Origin: Erythroxylum novogranatense | Taxonomy: Eukaryota > Streptophyta > Magnoliopsida > Malpighiales > Erythroxylaceae | DNA length: 64,000 nucleotides | NCBI GenBank assembly: GCA_029891385.1 | Contig: CM057231.1 | Span: forward strand, 23,467,300 to 23,531,299 | Reading direction: 5' to 3' | Shown: positions 32,930-43,926 of the stretch, piece after piece | Numbering within the stretch: position 1 is the stretch's first letter | Layout: every line of letters begins with the position of its first letter | Notes under the pieces: model-generated | The model's input: only the letters and a program-made list of their open reading frames with translations | Database searches by the model: none | Told to the model about the DNA's origin: nothing | Made by a program: the position numbers and the translations under genes

Positions 32930-33560
32930 CTTTTAGCCATTTGCCGCAGCCAACAAGATCATTCGCCGCGGCGAGAGGAGACTTCGCCATTCGCCGCAGC
33001 CTATCAGGATGTTCGCCGCAATTAATCGGTACCTTTCGTCATTGCGGCGAACAAAGACATTCGTCGCAGCGATCTGAAACCTTAAGTTCGTCATGCGCGG
33101 TATGAATTTCGCCCATGCTAATGGCGATTCTATGAATAAATACGCGTGAACGCTGTCATTGTTTGCCTTAAATCTAACGAATAACAACGAAAATGGACAA
33201 GAGGAAGGAATAGAAACACTTACGTATGGGTGAAACGCAGTTGAAGGGGATTTGAGGAGAATGGAAGCTTCAAACAAGCAGAAGGCACGGAGAGGACTAC
33301 GGCGAGGCAAATGAGGAAGACGGCGAAGGAGAAGGAAAGGGAAGGAAGAAGAAGAAAAGAAGAAAGAGCGGAGACGAGAGGACGCGAGAGAGGAAAAGAC
33401 CAAAAAGGGCCTCGACGAAAGAGAAATCCAACGGTCCGTAGGGCAAAAGTCCTTATTCACGCGACGAAGCTGTCGCTGCATCAAGTGGCGAATAAGATGA
33501 AAACCCTAGGTTAGTCGCGTAACAATGATGCTCACTGCGGCGAACCACCTGTAATGCATC
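32930..33560 (-). other. Spacer of B with GCCGC palindrome copies
   Basis: Between protease and extra ORF lies a stretch with repeated TTCGCCGCAG / TTCGCCGCGGCGA copies (near 32940, 32962, 32990, 33012, 33043, 33061 and 33533) and a purine-rich block (33240-33400). The open minus-strand frame 33484-32933 is Ser/Arg/Phe-rich and looks like a by-product of composition; I do not call it a gene. Confidence 0.6.
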
Positions 33561-33740
33561 ACAAGATTCTAAGGATTCTACTCGGTTTGCACAATCATTC
33601 AATTAATCATCCCAAATATGAACCATTTTCTTCAATCTAATTATGCTTCATTGGGAGAACACAGAGCTAACAAAGGGAAACATTTTATTCAAACAGAAGG
33701 GAAATCCTACCTACTACTCTAATTCTACTGGTTTGATCCC

Positions 33741-33755
33741 TCCCCACATTTAAAC
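33741..33755 (-). other. Internal polypurine-like copy 1 of B
   Basis: TCCCCACATTTAAAC differs by one base from the terminal copy at 30311-30325. It lies between the protease remnant and the extra ORF, where the pol end would be expected in a full Athila element. Confidence 0.7.
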
Positions 33756-33989
33756 AATATAATCATGTTCAACAATATGCACGCTGGTATAAAACATAGC
33801 ACAATTATATAGTAAATGAAGGAAAGAAAAAACCGCACTCAAGGTGGGTCTTCAGCTCGGGATGGACGATCGCTCGATATCCAAGCTCCAAAAGCAGCTT
33901 GGTTGCTAGTCGCCCACGCCCATACTGCACCTGTGATGTGCTCTGCAAAATCATCAAAGGAGAAACTTTCCCCAAAATATTGTCATGGT

Positions 33990-34620
33990 AGGAGTCAAAG
34001 TTTCTACAAATTCGAACAAGCATCGCCAATCACCACATCAAGCATGTTGACACCAAGCAAGGAATAATCTTCATGGGGTGCTTCATAGCTTCATACATGT
34101 CGAGGCTAACTTTTGATCGCCCACTTCCATGGTGATCTTCCTTCCTTCATACTAATCATAGTACTTGCTGTCCAAGAAAGGACGCCCAAGGATCGAGAAG
34201 TGTCATGCACCACTTCGTAGGTCATGTCCAACACGTAAAAATCCGCAGAAACACTAAGCCTTTGACCGACCGTAATGTCCTCAATAATTCCCACGGATGC
34301 CTAAATGACCTATCGCCTAACCGGAGAATAATGATGTGGGCTTAATACTCTTCACTCCCAAGGTCTTATATATCGACTCAGCATCACATTTATCGCTGCC
34401 CCTAGATCTAGTAAAGTTTCACCTATGGTCACTTTCCCTAATGTGCAAGGGATGGTAAAAGATCCAGGGTCCTGACATTTTACTGGTATCTGTGGCTTAA
34501 ACAAGGCTGAAACATTCGAGCTCACCTGCACTCTCTCATTGGGCCTAAACTTCTTCTTATTTGTACACGATCCTTTAAATATTTAGCGAGGCCGAACTCG
34601 CTTACCAAATCTAGCAAAGG
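33990..34620 (-). pseudogene. Aspartic protease remnant of B
   Basis: The frame 34294-34106 reads MGIIEDITVGQRLSVSADFYVLDM, then a garbled copy of the RPFL-type block and MISMKEGRSPWKW. This matches the Athila protease layout (GVIEDV, then DFVVLDM, then an LGRPFL-like block and I-x-V-x-x-G). Upstream, 34380-34440 has an AAINVMLSRYIR-like stretch in another frame that fits the segment around the protease. The catalytic Asp block is not clear. Confidence 0.75.
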
Positions 34621-36280
34621 CACATTCACTTCCACTTTCCCAAACAAGTCAATGATTTCTTTTTCATGTTGTTTTCTCTTAAGCGCTTGCTCATCAAATA
34701 AGAGTTTGGAAAAGGAAGGTCTTGTATACTTACCTCTTTACCTTTGGCCGGATTCCCTACTCATTTCTCCATCTTGACTTTATCTGTGGAACTTTCTAAA
34801 GTAGTTCCCTTGTTCTTCGAGGCTTGCTCCCTCTCTCGTAAGCTCTTCTTCCTCACACTTTCTCGATCTCTTCATCTTATCATGTGGTGGAGGTACTAGC
34901 TCACACTCAATCTCATCTTTACAAATCTCATCTTCTTCGAGGCTTGAACCTTACTTGCTTTCCACCAGAGGGCTATAGATTCAAACTCTTGGGTTAATCA
35001 CCGTGTTAGAAGGAATGGATCCGCTACTCTAGCTTGGTTGTCACTCAAATTATTAGACAATTGAGTGACATATGAGTTTAGGTTCTCGGCCTTGGTTTCC
35101 CATTGATCCATGCGCTTCTCCAAGGCACTAAAGCGGGCAGCATTTTTAGTCGAGTCTGTTGGATCAGTTTGCGATGGCGCTGAATTGATTTTTGTGGAAG
35201 TTCGCTCCTCTTTCATCAACGCCATCATACCATGCAGCAGCTTGGTTGGTGTCCTCCTTGGGTGGTGGTGGTTGTTGCATCGTCAACGCTTGTTGATCCC
35301 GAACGGTTTGTAGATTTTCCAGCTCACACCCCCCGAAAGCGGTTTGGTGCTCTTCCTCGTTACTCCTCCAACTAAAATTTGGGTGGGATCTCCATCCTCA
35401 TTATATGTGTTGGAATATGGTCCCATTTCCGATCCTGTCTACCTTGATACATTCGGAGACTTCTTCATATCCGCCAGACAAACACTTGAAATGTGCATCA
35501 TCGACCCACAAGATTCGCAACTAGGTGCGACTAGTTGATGGAAGTTGATGGGCGATGCACATTCAAATTCTTCACTCGCCGTGATTGAGGATAGCGGGAA
35601 GTTATCCGATGTTCAAAAGAATCTACCTTCGATTCCGTGCTCTCCATCCTCTTAGTTTGGTGACATGGCTCCCACTTCATTCACATTCCCGAATCGCGGA
35701 CACTATATCGTTGATGATTCAGGCCATTCTCTTAATCGGGGCCCAAGCTTCGGCGCGTGAGGTCAATCAATGAACCTCCCGACGCAAAGATCCAACATCC
35801 CTTTCTTGATTCTTCACCCATCATAAAAATATTGAACGCTTGTTCATCGAGGATCCGATGATGGGGCACCGAGACAACAGATCTTGAAATCTGCTCCAAA
35901 ATCATCTGAGGACTCGCCATAATCTTGTTTGGCGTAATATATCTCCTTTCTCATCGACGACGCCCTAGAAGCCGGAAAATACTTTTCCGTAAAAGCTTCC
36001 GTAAGTTGGCCCAACTGTGATAGGCATTCGCAACATGCCTTGGGAGGCTCATGTACCACTCCGGGCCTTTCCTTCTAACGACAAATGGAAGACTTTCCAC
36101 AAGACTGGTCCAGATGTGCTCCTACTGTGCTTCATACTCGACGAGATCATGGTGAGGGCCTCAAGATGCATGTAGGGTCCTCTCCGTTAAACCGTGAAAT
36201 TTGGGGAGAGAGTTAATCAATAAACCTTTGACTTCAAATTTACATCGGGTTAGGGAAAAGAATGAAAGGATCGTAGTGTA
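34621..36280 (-). pseudogene. gag: Athila-type gag of B
   Basis: Reading right to left, about 36240-36080 gives an LKSGLINSLPKFHGL-like start in broken frames. 36059-35844 has LTEAFTEKYFPASRASSMRKEI, the hallmark block of Athila gag (EKFFPASR..S.RKEI). 35920-35732 has the DEQAFNIFMMG segment and ASGGSLIDLT, the matching C-terminal block. 35228-34998 holds a coiled-coil-like stretch (FSALEKRMDQWETKAENLNSYVTQL), also usual there. Frame breaks are frequent. The family call is firm although no frame is intact. Confidence 0.9.
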
Positions 36281-36952
36281 CGTCCGAGGTTGTAGCTTCT
36301 GATGGTCCTACGCCCGATGTTCGCATTGTTGTCATCTACGCGTTCTCGGTCACCGTTAAGACCGTGATTCCATCTCGGGGTGGTTGACCGATATTCTTGT
36401 TGTTCACCATCTCGATTCTAATCGATCTAGTGTTCTAAGTCTTTCTTGCTCTCTTGTTCTTCCTAAGTTGTCTAAGGTGTCGCTCAATTTCGGGTTGAAA
36501 ATGAACTAGCCTAAGTCTACGGGCATGCACAAGAGAAGTTCACCTAAGATAGCTCACTAAAACGACAACGGATAGCAAGGCTTCATTCACTCAAGTTCAT
36601 TGCGCGACGTAAGAACTCGCCATGCGCGAACTGAATAAAATCAGAATGTTCGCCGCGGCGAATATAAACTCGCCGCAATGACGGATGAACTCATTTGATT
36701 TAATGAGGAACTAAATCACGACCAAGAAGCATGCATAAGCAAGGCAAATGAATTAACTTAAAATTACGCACAATAAACAAGAACAATAAGAATAAACACT
36801 TAAAACAAAGCGTAATGAAATAACAAACAGGATTAACACTAAAAACACTTAAGCGTAATGTAAATTAAATGAAATTATGCAATGCAAACAAAATGCAAAC
36901 AAAATTAAAATCAAAACAAACATCGCTAACCTAGAGAACCAATTAATTTGAT
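36281..36952 (-). other. 5' leader of B
   Basis: No gene is seen between gag and the primer site. 36600-36700 has a group of CGCCGCGGCGAA-type copies (GTTCGCCGCGGCGAAT near 36655). 36720-36930 is A-rich with repeated AAACAAAT-like words. Confidence 0.65.
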
Positions 36953-36970
36953 TCCCTAAGAACGGCGCCA
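36953..36970 (-). other. Primer binding site of B
   Basis: The minus strand reads TGGCGCCGTTCTTAGGGA, five bases from the LTR. The first ten bases equal the usual primer site of Athila elements (TGGCGCCGTT). It sets the 5' end of B at 38457. Confidence 0.88.
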
Positions 36971-36975
36971 AAATT

Positions 36976-38457
36976 TGATCGGCGGTTTATCGCTCAATAT
37001 TAAAATTGATCCTCGAAACCGGTCAAATTAAATTTATACCAAGGATTGCAATACAGATGCAACCTCGGTCGACTCTCAAGGAACCAATGCATCAATCGAT
37101 CTAGACTAGCCTAATGTTTGAATGATGCATGCAATTAAAGCAATAGAAGGGGTTTTGATTTGATTAATTAGAAATTAAACTAAGCCAAAATAAGAATAAA
37201 TGTTTTAGAATTTTAGAAAACTAAATGATTGAAATTAAACAAGTTTGAAGTCAAATTACTAAAACTCTCCGAAAATGTAGCTCGGGTCATCATCGTCAAA
37301 TAATGTTAGGTTTGAAATCCACTAAGTTTCAAAATAAAACCTTAACAACTCGTTAAGTCCAAGAATTAATTAATCAACTCGATTAATTACAACTTGTTAA
37401 AACCCTTAGTGTATGCATGGATTGATTAATGCACTAAATCAACTAAATAATAACACAACCAATTCAATCAAACACAACTAGGCGATTAAATTAGTTAATG
37501 CAATCATTTAACCGATATACATGAACTCCATGTATTTAAGCACGATTCAACAATAGTCAATCCATAACACAAATCAAAGTCTAACATCCTACTAAACTAT
37601 AGCGAGATTCAATCGTAAATATATTGCAAAATACCAACTCGGATTGTGCAAATACATTATGAAATCCTAAACTAAGATTGATTACCCGTGTTTAGTTCTC
37701 GAACTCCAACCTCGCAACATTTCAGAAGACTATGAGCTTAGCCACTCATGACTACTGACGACTCCATCATTGTTGAAGTATCACCAAGACCATGCTCGAG
37801 ACGGCGAATGCGGAAGAGTAGAGATGAAGGAAATGATGCGATGATGATCGCTTTGTGACTAAACCTCAAATCAAACACGTAATGAGAGATCATAGATCAA
37901 AAATAGAAAATGTAAAAGAAGAAATGAAGAAAACCGAGAAGACGAAGAGAAGAGAAAACGAAGAACTCTTTTGTAGGCGGCCCTTTTTTTTTTTTCATTT
38001 GCCCTAAATGGTAAGGTTTTATAGGAACTGTGGGCCGGTTGAATAAAGGATACTTTTGCCATTTTGGTCCGGTCACCCGACATTCGCCAATGGCGAATGA
38101 TCGTAGTTATTCTCATGGCGAATGAATTTGGTCACTCGTCGCAATGAATGAATTAAACACCATTAATTAGCCACGGCGAATGGAGAGTCGATTCGTCCCA
38201 ATAACTCATGGCGTGTTGACTTCTTAATTGTTGACTACTTTGGTCCTACAAAATACAACCCATTTGCACTATCAATTGTCCCAGTAAAGATTATGCAGAA
38301 TTAATGACAAATGACAACAAAATATTGACAATATGCAATTTATCAAAACTCAATGTACGGGACCAAAATAAGCATGAAAATTATAGATCAGGAGTCAACA
38401 GATGCATAATTACTAAAGAAAATGGGCCTGATTTATAGTATAAATTTGGTCCAATCA
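36976..38457 (-). repeat. 5' LTR of B
   Basis: This 1482-bp direct repeat is the partner of 28830-30307 and adjoins the primer site. Confidence 0.95.
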
Positions 38458-38479
38458 CCATTCGTCTATCACGTCATAA

Positions 38480-38793
38480 CCCATACAATTCATATAAGAA
38501 GAAGATAAAAAGTCATAAGTTTTTAAGTAAATAGTAGTGGTAAATTATGAACGGTAAATTTTCAAGAGTAAGTATAAGAAGGAAATCTTCTCAAGATTCT
38601 AAAATACCTTCTACTCTAGAATTTTCTTGAAATACTTTGAAACTGATTTGCTTAGTGCTCTTAACCAAGACGATTCATACTCTGTTCTAAGCTTCAAGTT
38701 CATTTCATCTTATACTCTTACTTTCAGAAACTAACATTGCTACTTTGAGCGAAATATTTTTGTGTTTATTTTTTTTCTTGTTATAGATCACAA
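38480..38793 (+). other. Spacer between F pol stop and env-like ORF
   Basis: About 310 bp of AT-rich sequence without a frame. It ends in a pyrimidine-rich run and TTATAG shortly before the ATG at 38794, which could serve as a 3' splice site for a subgenomic message, as suggested for SIRE-type elements. This is inference. Confidence 0.4.
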
Positions 38794-41146
38794 ATGAAGC
38801 AATCACTTATCTATAGAAGACACGTTGATTTCATTTCATTGAAAGAAAATCAGATAGACATTGAACCAGAGATTGAAGCAGCTGGCTAAAAGAACGTTTT
38901 CAAGGTTTATGAAAAGGTCTACTTGAATGAGATATATGAATTTTGGAAGAACACAAAGGTGGTAGATGATACCTTAGTATCAATGGTAGATGGATTGTCA
39001 GTTATTGTGATAGAAGATACTATCGAAAGGATCAGTGGGTGTCCTAGTATTGGAGTAAAGTTGTTTAACAATACAAAATGGATTACTTAAGTTCGTGTAG
39101 ATAGAATGCATATTAATCGACAACTCTATGGAAGTGGTGATCCTAAAGTTAAAAAGGCAGTAAATCTTGTTCCGAAGGCTAGGGTTCTTCATTCGCTACT
39201 TCTTCACTATATTCTACTAAGAGTAGGCTCGAAGGGCCTTGTGACAATAAATGATGAACATTGTCTGTATCACCTACTAAATCACTAACCCATTAATCTT
39301 TCGTACTTGATTTTGAAGTACATGATGAAGGAAAAGAGTGAGTCTAGTTCTTTACCGTATGGAATGTTGATGACAAGGATTTTTAGAGAATCAGGAATCT
39401 TGCTCAATAGAGGTAACAGGGTAAAGATGGATGTGAAAAGTGTTATTAATGCTGCAACTGTTCACAAAATGGGGATAAAGGTTGATGAAGAGACGGATAG
39501 AAGTTTTACTCCCAAAGCAAGGTCTGAGGGGGAGCTCATAGTAAGACGGGGCAGAAGTGAACATGGTATAACTAAAAAAACAATAAAACCTCCTTTGATA
39601 GGAAGAACATCTGTAGAAGAAAAGACTGACAAATCGTCTGATGTTTCAATAAAACCTAAGACGATTCTACAAAAAGAGGAAAACCAGGTTCAACAATCAT
39701 CACAACAAGTGTCATTGAAGAGAAAGGCAGAGACACTTCAACCAGAAAAATCCAAACAGTCAAAAAGGTCACCAAGGCTATTGACTTTACGACAACAAGA
39801 ACAGAAGAAGAGGACATCTCTGATTCGTGATGAGGATTCCGAAAAGCAAGAGAAAAGACAGCATCCTATCATATCAATTGTCTTTATTTTGCAAAGTCAA
39901 TCAGCAAAATCATCTTGAGAGACTGAAATTAAAAGGAAGTTAGTGTTTGAGAAGAAGAAGCCTCAACAACAACTTTCTTCTAAATCGGCAGAAGAACTAA
40001 AGAAGGTTTCTTCATCTGAGGCTCAACATAAGGCAACAACAGTTGAACATCAATTGGAACCTTATAATCTAGCTTAACCATTTAATAAAAAGGATATGAG
40101 AATGAAGATAATAAAAGAAACAGTATATGTTTGAAGCATAAGCTCAAGTATTATCAAAGAACCTTCAATGAAGTCAGTCAAAGTACTAGTCGAATCGATA
40201 CCAATTAATGATCAAACAATACATCTTTTAAGCCATGAAGAACGAAAATTATATGGAATTCTGCGAGATGAAAAAGTAGAACCATATCTATTTAAGATGT
40301 CAAAGGATCGGTATACAATCTACCTAATTACGAGTAGAATTTTAATAAAAATTATGCCAGATGTATAACCAATTTGCTCAACCCTTGTAAGAAATAAAGA
40401 AAAAGGGAAGAACAAAATGTTTCCTGAGGGAAATAAAGATGATCTCACAGAAGAGGAGATCCAAGTAGCTGTGAAGAACATAGATGATGCATGCAATGCA
40501 GCTAAACCTGAAGGTATCTATGTCTCACACCACATTTTAAAAGCATCAGGAAGTAAATTTGGAGTTTCAACCACAGATGAAGACTTTATGGTAGTTGGGA
40601 AAGTGCAAGAAGGACAGTATAGAAATATCATAGTTGAAGGATCAATTTCAATTTAGAAACCTTTGGGCATTTGGTTATGCATTTAAGACCTTTGGGTTTC
40701 GTACCTTTAGTCAAGGATGTGTTACATCTTCTTAGGCAACCAATTCTAAAACTACCTAGACCTGATGATCTCGATCTCCCAGAAGGAAAACAACCTTTCA
40801 GTCTACCCTCTATCAAAATTATAGGGTTAGACTTGTTACCTTCAAAACCATCTGCTATTGAAAACCTTCATCCACCTAGTGAAATACACCAAGATCCTAC
40901 TGTTAATCCAGAGTTCTTGAAATATTTCATAAATTGGACGGAAGCAAGTCACAGTTAGAGGGAAGCTCAGAAAGCATTAGCAAAAGAAATTGAGGAAGTC
41001 CATTCTAAGGTAGATGAACTCGTTGATTCAATGGGTGATCTTTATGAGGAAGTATCACTACTACGGGTTATTATTGAACAAGACCTTAAGATGATCTACA
41101 CTGACATGCAATGTATGTTTTCTGAAGTTCTAAAACGTCTACATTG
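38794..41146 (+). pseudogene. env-like ORF of Sirevirus F, nonsense-riddled
   Basis: One frame from ATG 38794 stays aligned to 40656 with only point stops (38887, 39088, 39286, 39916, 40366 and a few others); a shift near 40660 leads to 40671-40958 and on to TGA at about 41146. Readable parts are VSMVDGLSVIVIEDTIERISGCP, VLHSLLLHYILLRVGSKGL, LPYGMLMTRIFRESGILL, a long Lys/Ser/Gln-rich middle, and a C-terminal coiled-coil-like stretch near 40960-41140. An ORF after pol with an LPYGMLLT-type block is what SIRE-type copia elements call their envelope-like gene. I see no signal peptide, so an envelope role is not shown. It starts about 300 bp after the pol stop at 38477. Confidence 0.8.
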
Positions 41147-41410
41147 AGAAATTTTTTATTAATAAAAAATAGGGGGGAGAAGGAGAAGGAGAAGGAGAAG
41201 GAGATATAGAGGAGAACAAGAACAATAGATAGAAAAAGCATTGTATATGTCTAGTATGCAATTCTCTTTTCTTATATTTTTCTTTAGTCTATTATTCATT
41301 TAAATACTATTCGTCTATAAAGTTCATTTTACCTTCTAAAATTATGATTATCTATTATCATAAAAAAGAGGGAAATTATTAAGTCAAAAGGACTTCACTA
41401 CTATTAATTT
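41147..41410 (+). other. Polypurine region before the 3' LTR of F
   Basis: AGGGGGGAGAAGGAGAAGG at 41171-41189 starts a (GGAGAA)n run, and a second purine stretch AAAAAAGAGGGAAA is at 41363-41376. Several polypurine tracts before the 3' LTR are usual in Sireviruses. Confidence 0.7.
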
Positions 41411-42479
41411 TGTTGACAATCAAATAATAATAATCTTATAAATGTATGAACTATTTTAATGAGTTTATTAAGTGTGCAATTAAATGCAAGCAACACTTAG
41501 GCAACATAAGACGAAGTTGGAGCCTAAGACGAAGTCAAAGCATAATACGAAGTTGAAGCATAAGACGAAGTCGAAGCATAAGACGAAGTTGAAGCGTAAG
41601 ACAAAGTCGAAGCATAAAATGAAGCTGGGCAACATAAGACGGAGCACAGCATAAGACGAAGTCACAAATAAGATGAAGCACAACATGAGACAAAGTGGAA
41701 TAATAGACGAAATATAGTAACAGAAGAAAAGTTATTCCAGATGATACAAAAGGAAGATATGCTAGAACGACAGTCAGTTAATTATTTTGAGTTAGCTACA
41801 GGACTCAAGTAATAGCTATTTCTAAAAGATTCAAGAAACTGTTATTAAGAAGACGATTGGAGACTTAGGCTATAAATATTAGTTCGAGTCAAAAACTACA
41901 GATACACATATACGAATACATACAAAGAAATCGATAGAGATTTACTCGTGAACGTTTTGATATTAGCAAAAAATATGTATTCAAAGGGCAAAAGAAGTGA
42001 GCAAACACATCTGTAACGTGAAAGCTCAAAATACTTTTCTTAGACAGAAAGGAAGCCTAGAGCCTGGAGAGGCTAACATAACTGATAAAGAATACTTGTG
42101 TGAAAGACCTAAAGAGGCTCTACGTGTGAAAGAATACTTGTAAAGTTGAAAGAGTATAGTGAACTCTTATAAATACTCTGGGGATTGGACGTAGCCTAAC
42201 GTTTGGGGTGAACCAGTATAAAATTACAACGTCTATTCTCTAACCCTTATCTTTTAATTTTCTTGTGTTAGACGAGTAGATAATATTACTTGTGATGGCA
42301 TTGCTTATCAACTTTAGCAAAGTATTTTTTTTGTAATCATTTGAATATTTGTAAAGAGATTCAAGAAATTTCAAAAGATTAATATACTCGAAAAGATTAC
42401 ACAATTCAACCCCCCCTTCTTGTGTAGTTTGCATATTATATTATATTTCTATATTAACAAGTGATTTACTTCATTAACA
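41411..42479 (+). repeat. 3' LTR of Sirevirus F
   Basis: It starts TGTTGACAATC and ends ...TTAACA, either at 42479 or at an equal candidate at 42459. Inside are an 18-bp tandem repeat (41505-41700), a TATA-like GGCTATAAATATT at 41869-41881, and near the end AATTCAACCCCCCCTTCTTG, the hallmark of Sirevirus LTR ends. The partner LTR is not in the window. Confidence 0.8.
41500..41705 (+). repeat. 18-bp tandem repeat in the LTR of F
   Basis: About ten degenerate copies of GAAGCATAAGACGAAGTY follow each other, upstream of the TATA-like box, so in the U3 part. Copies differ by one to four bases. Confidence 0.85.
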
Positions 42480-43147
42480 ATTTGGTGATTTGAATTTGAA
42501 TGATGATGATGATGAGGCTCCTCTTAATGATGAGGATTTTGTACTAAATGATAATTGGGATCAGTGCAGTTATAATGGGCATCCCCTTGCAAATAATTGA
42601 TTGAAGTTCCAGATTTTCATTTCTTCTTTTCTTTTATCTTTACTTATATTTAATGTATGTGTAAAATTCTATATATGTAATGTAATTCTAAATGTTTTTC
42701 TTTCAGGTTTCACTTCTACTTGGTCATTTACCCATCACGAGCTTTTATTGTAAATTGTAATAGTTAAAGAGTTAAGAAAATTTATTGTTCTTTTTATTTG
42801 ATGTTTTAAGTAATTATTATTTATTATATGATGACATTGTAATATTTTAAATACTTTGTATTGTTCTTAATTTTATATTTGTATAATGATTGCCTTTCTT
42901 CATATTAATTACGGTTATTATTTATATGTGAAATATCATAAATTATTATTAATAAAATAAATAAATTGTTGTTATTTTAAAATTTTATTATCATGATTTC
43001 AAAGGCGGGGTTGATAAAAATTATAAATTATACAAGGTAATATAGTAATGGACTATTTTGCAATTTTTAAAAAATTCAAGGAATATTTCATAAATTTAAA
43101 AAATAGCCCAAAATAATACCCGGTATTGACTGGTATCAATATAGTAC
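42480..43147 (+). other. Unclassified stretch between F and H, with a short acidic open frame
   Basis: Directly after the LTR end, 42480-42600 is open in one frame and reads FGDLNLNDDDDEAPLNDED, then a short hydrophilic end and a stop at 42598-42600. It lacks a start, so it could be the 3' end of a coding exon (host gene or DNA transposon) or a chance frame. The rest is AT-rich, with a pyrimidine run and TTTCAG at about 42700-42706. I recognise no family. Confidence 0.3.
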
Positions 43148-43921
43148 TGTGGCGCCCCAATACCCCTTGGGAGGATATGGGAGTGCCACTTCAGACTCAC
43201 AAATAGAAACAAATAACAGATCGATGTGGAAGCATTTCAAAATACACTAAACATTCATTGCATAAATTGTCAGAAACTGAAACAAACATATACTACATAT
43301 CATAAGTTCAAAAACCAACCTATATTATGGTTATTACAAACCTTCATACAAATTCAAATACAAGTAAAAAATCAAAAACTCAAAAATACATTTTTGTCAA
43401 AACAAAAACTCAAACTCTTTTGGCCATTGCCGTTGACTTGTCCCAGTCCTTAAGTCATTCTCTTTGAACCTACATGGGGCAAATCTACCGTGCTAAGCAT
43501 ATAGCTTAGTGAGTAATAACTAGACTAAATCTAACCACAACAGACACTGAATCATGTTATACAAAAGCATCTAAACATATTGAAATTCAAAATAAAATAA
43601 GTTTATTAATGAAAACACTTCGCATGCTAAAGTCAAACATTTCAATAGCAGAATAGAACATACAAAAATACAGAACAGATTTTCAGAATAGGGTGTTAAC
43701 CCATCAGATCAAAAATAGGGTTTGTTTCTTATCAAAGCTTATCAGAGATCAAAGTACAAAACGAGTTAGATTGTAAATCCATGAACAGAAGTGGGTAACA
43801 GGACTTATACGGAAGATAGCATGAGTGGCACCACTAATAGAAGAGACCAAAGTCTCAAAACTGAAGTGTCCAGAAGAGATCGAAGTCTCGACGCTGAAGT
43901 GTCCAAAAGTAGCTACAGACC
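43148..43921 (-). mobile_element. LTR H, 3' half (split by E1)
   Basis: On the minus strand it ends GGGGCGCCACA at 43148; the other half is 58698-59795. It contains a hairpin/AG module (43509-43470) and a 33-bp tandem duplication (AGAAGAGACCAAAGTCTC type, 43847-43912). It has no gene. The minus-strand orientation follows from the start TGTAACACCCC at 59795. Confidence 0.7.
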
Positions 43922-43926
43922 CTTCT

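Larger units (their letters stand above)
28830..38457 (-). mobile_element. Athila-type Ty3/gypsy element B without visible pol (TSD CCATT)
   Basis: The element is 9628 bp with LTRs 28830-30307 and 36976-38457 and a perfect target duplication CCATT (28825-28829 and 38458-38462). The minus strand carries the primer site TGGCGCCGTTC next to the right LTR, an Athila-type gag, a protease remnant, an additional plant-transposon-protein-like ORF and a polypurine tract next to the left LTR. I find no reverse transcriptase, RNase H or integrase motif in the 6.7-kb interior. Together with clear termini this suggests a non-autonomous Athila derivative mobilised by a relative. Confidence 0.93.

Noticed and set aside
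32933..33484. 183-codon minus-strand frame in B
   Set aside because: Low-complexity Ser/Arg/Phe composition over a purine-rich block and GCCGC palindromes; no domain and no supporting start.
41171..41205. GGAGAA microsatellite as an independent locus
   Set aside because: Its place before the 3' LTR of F makes it an expanded polypurine tract.
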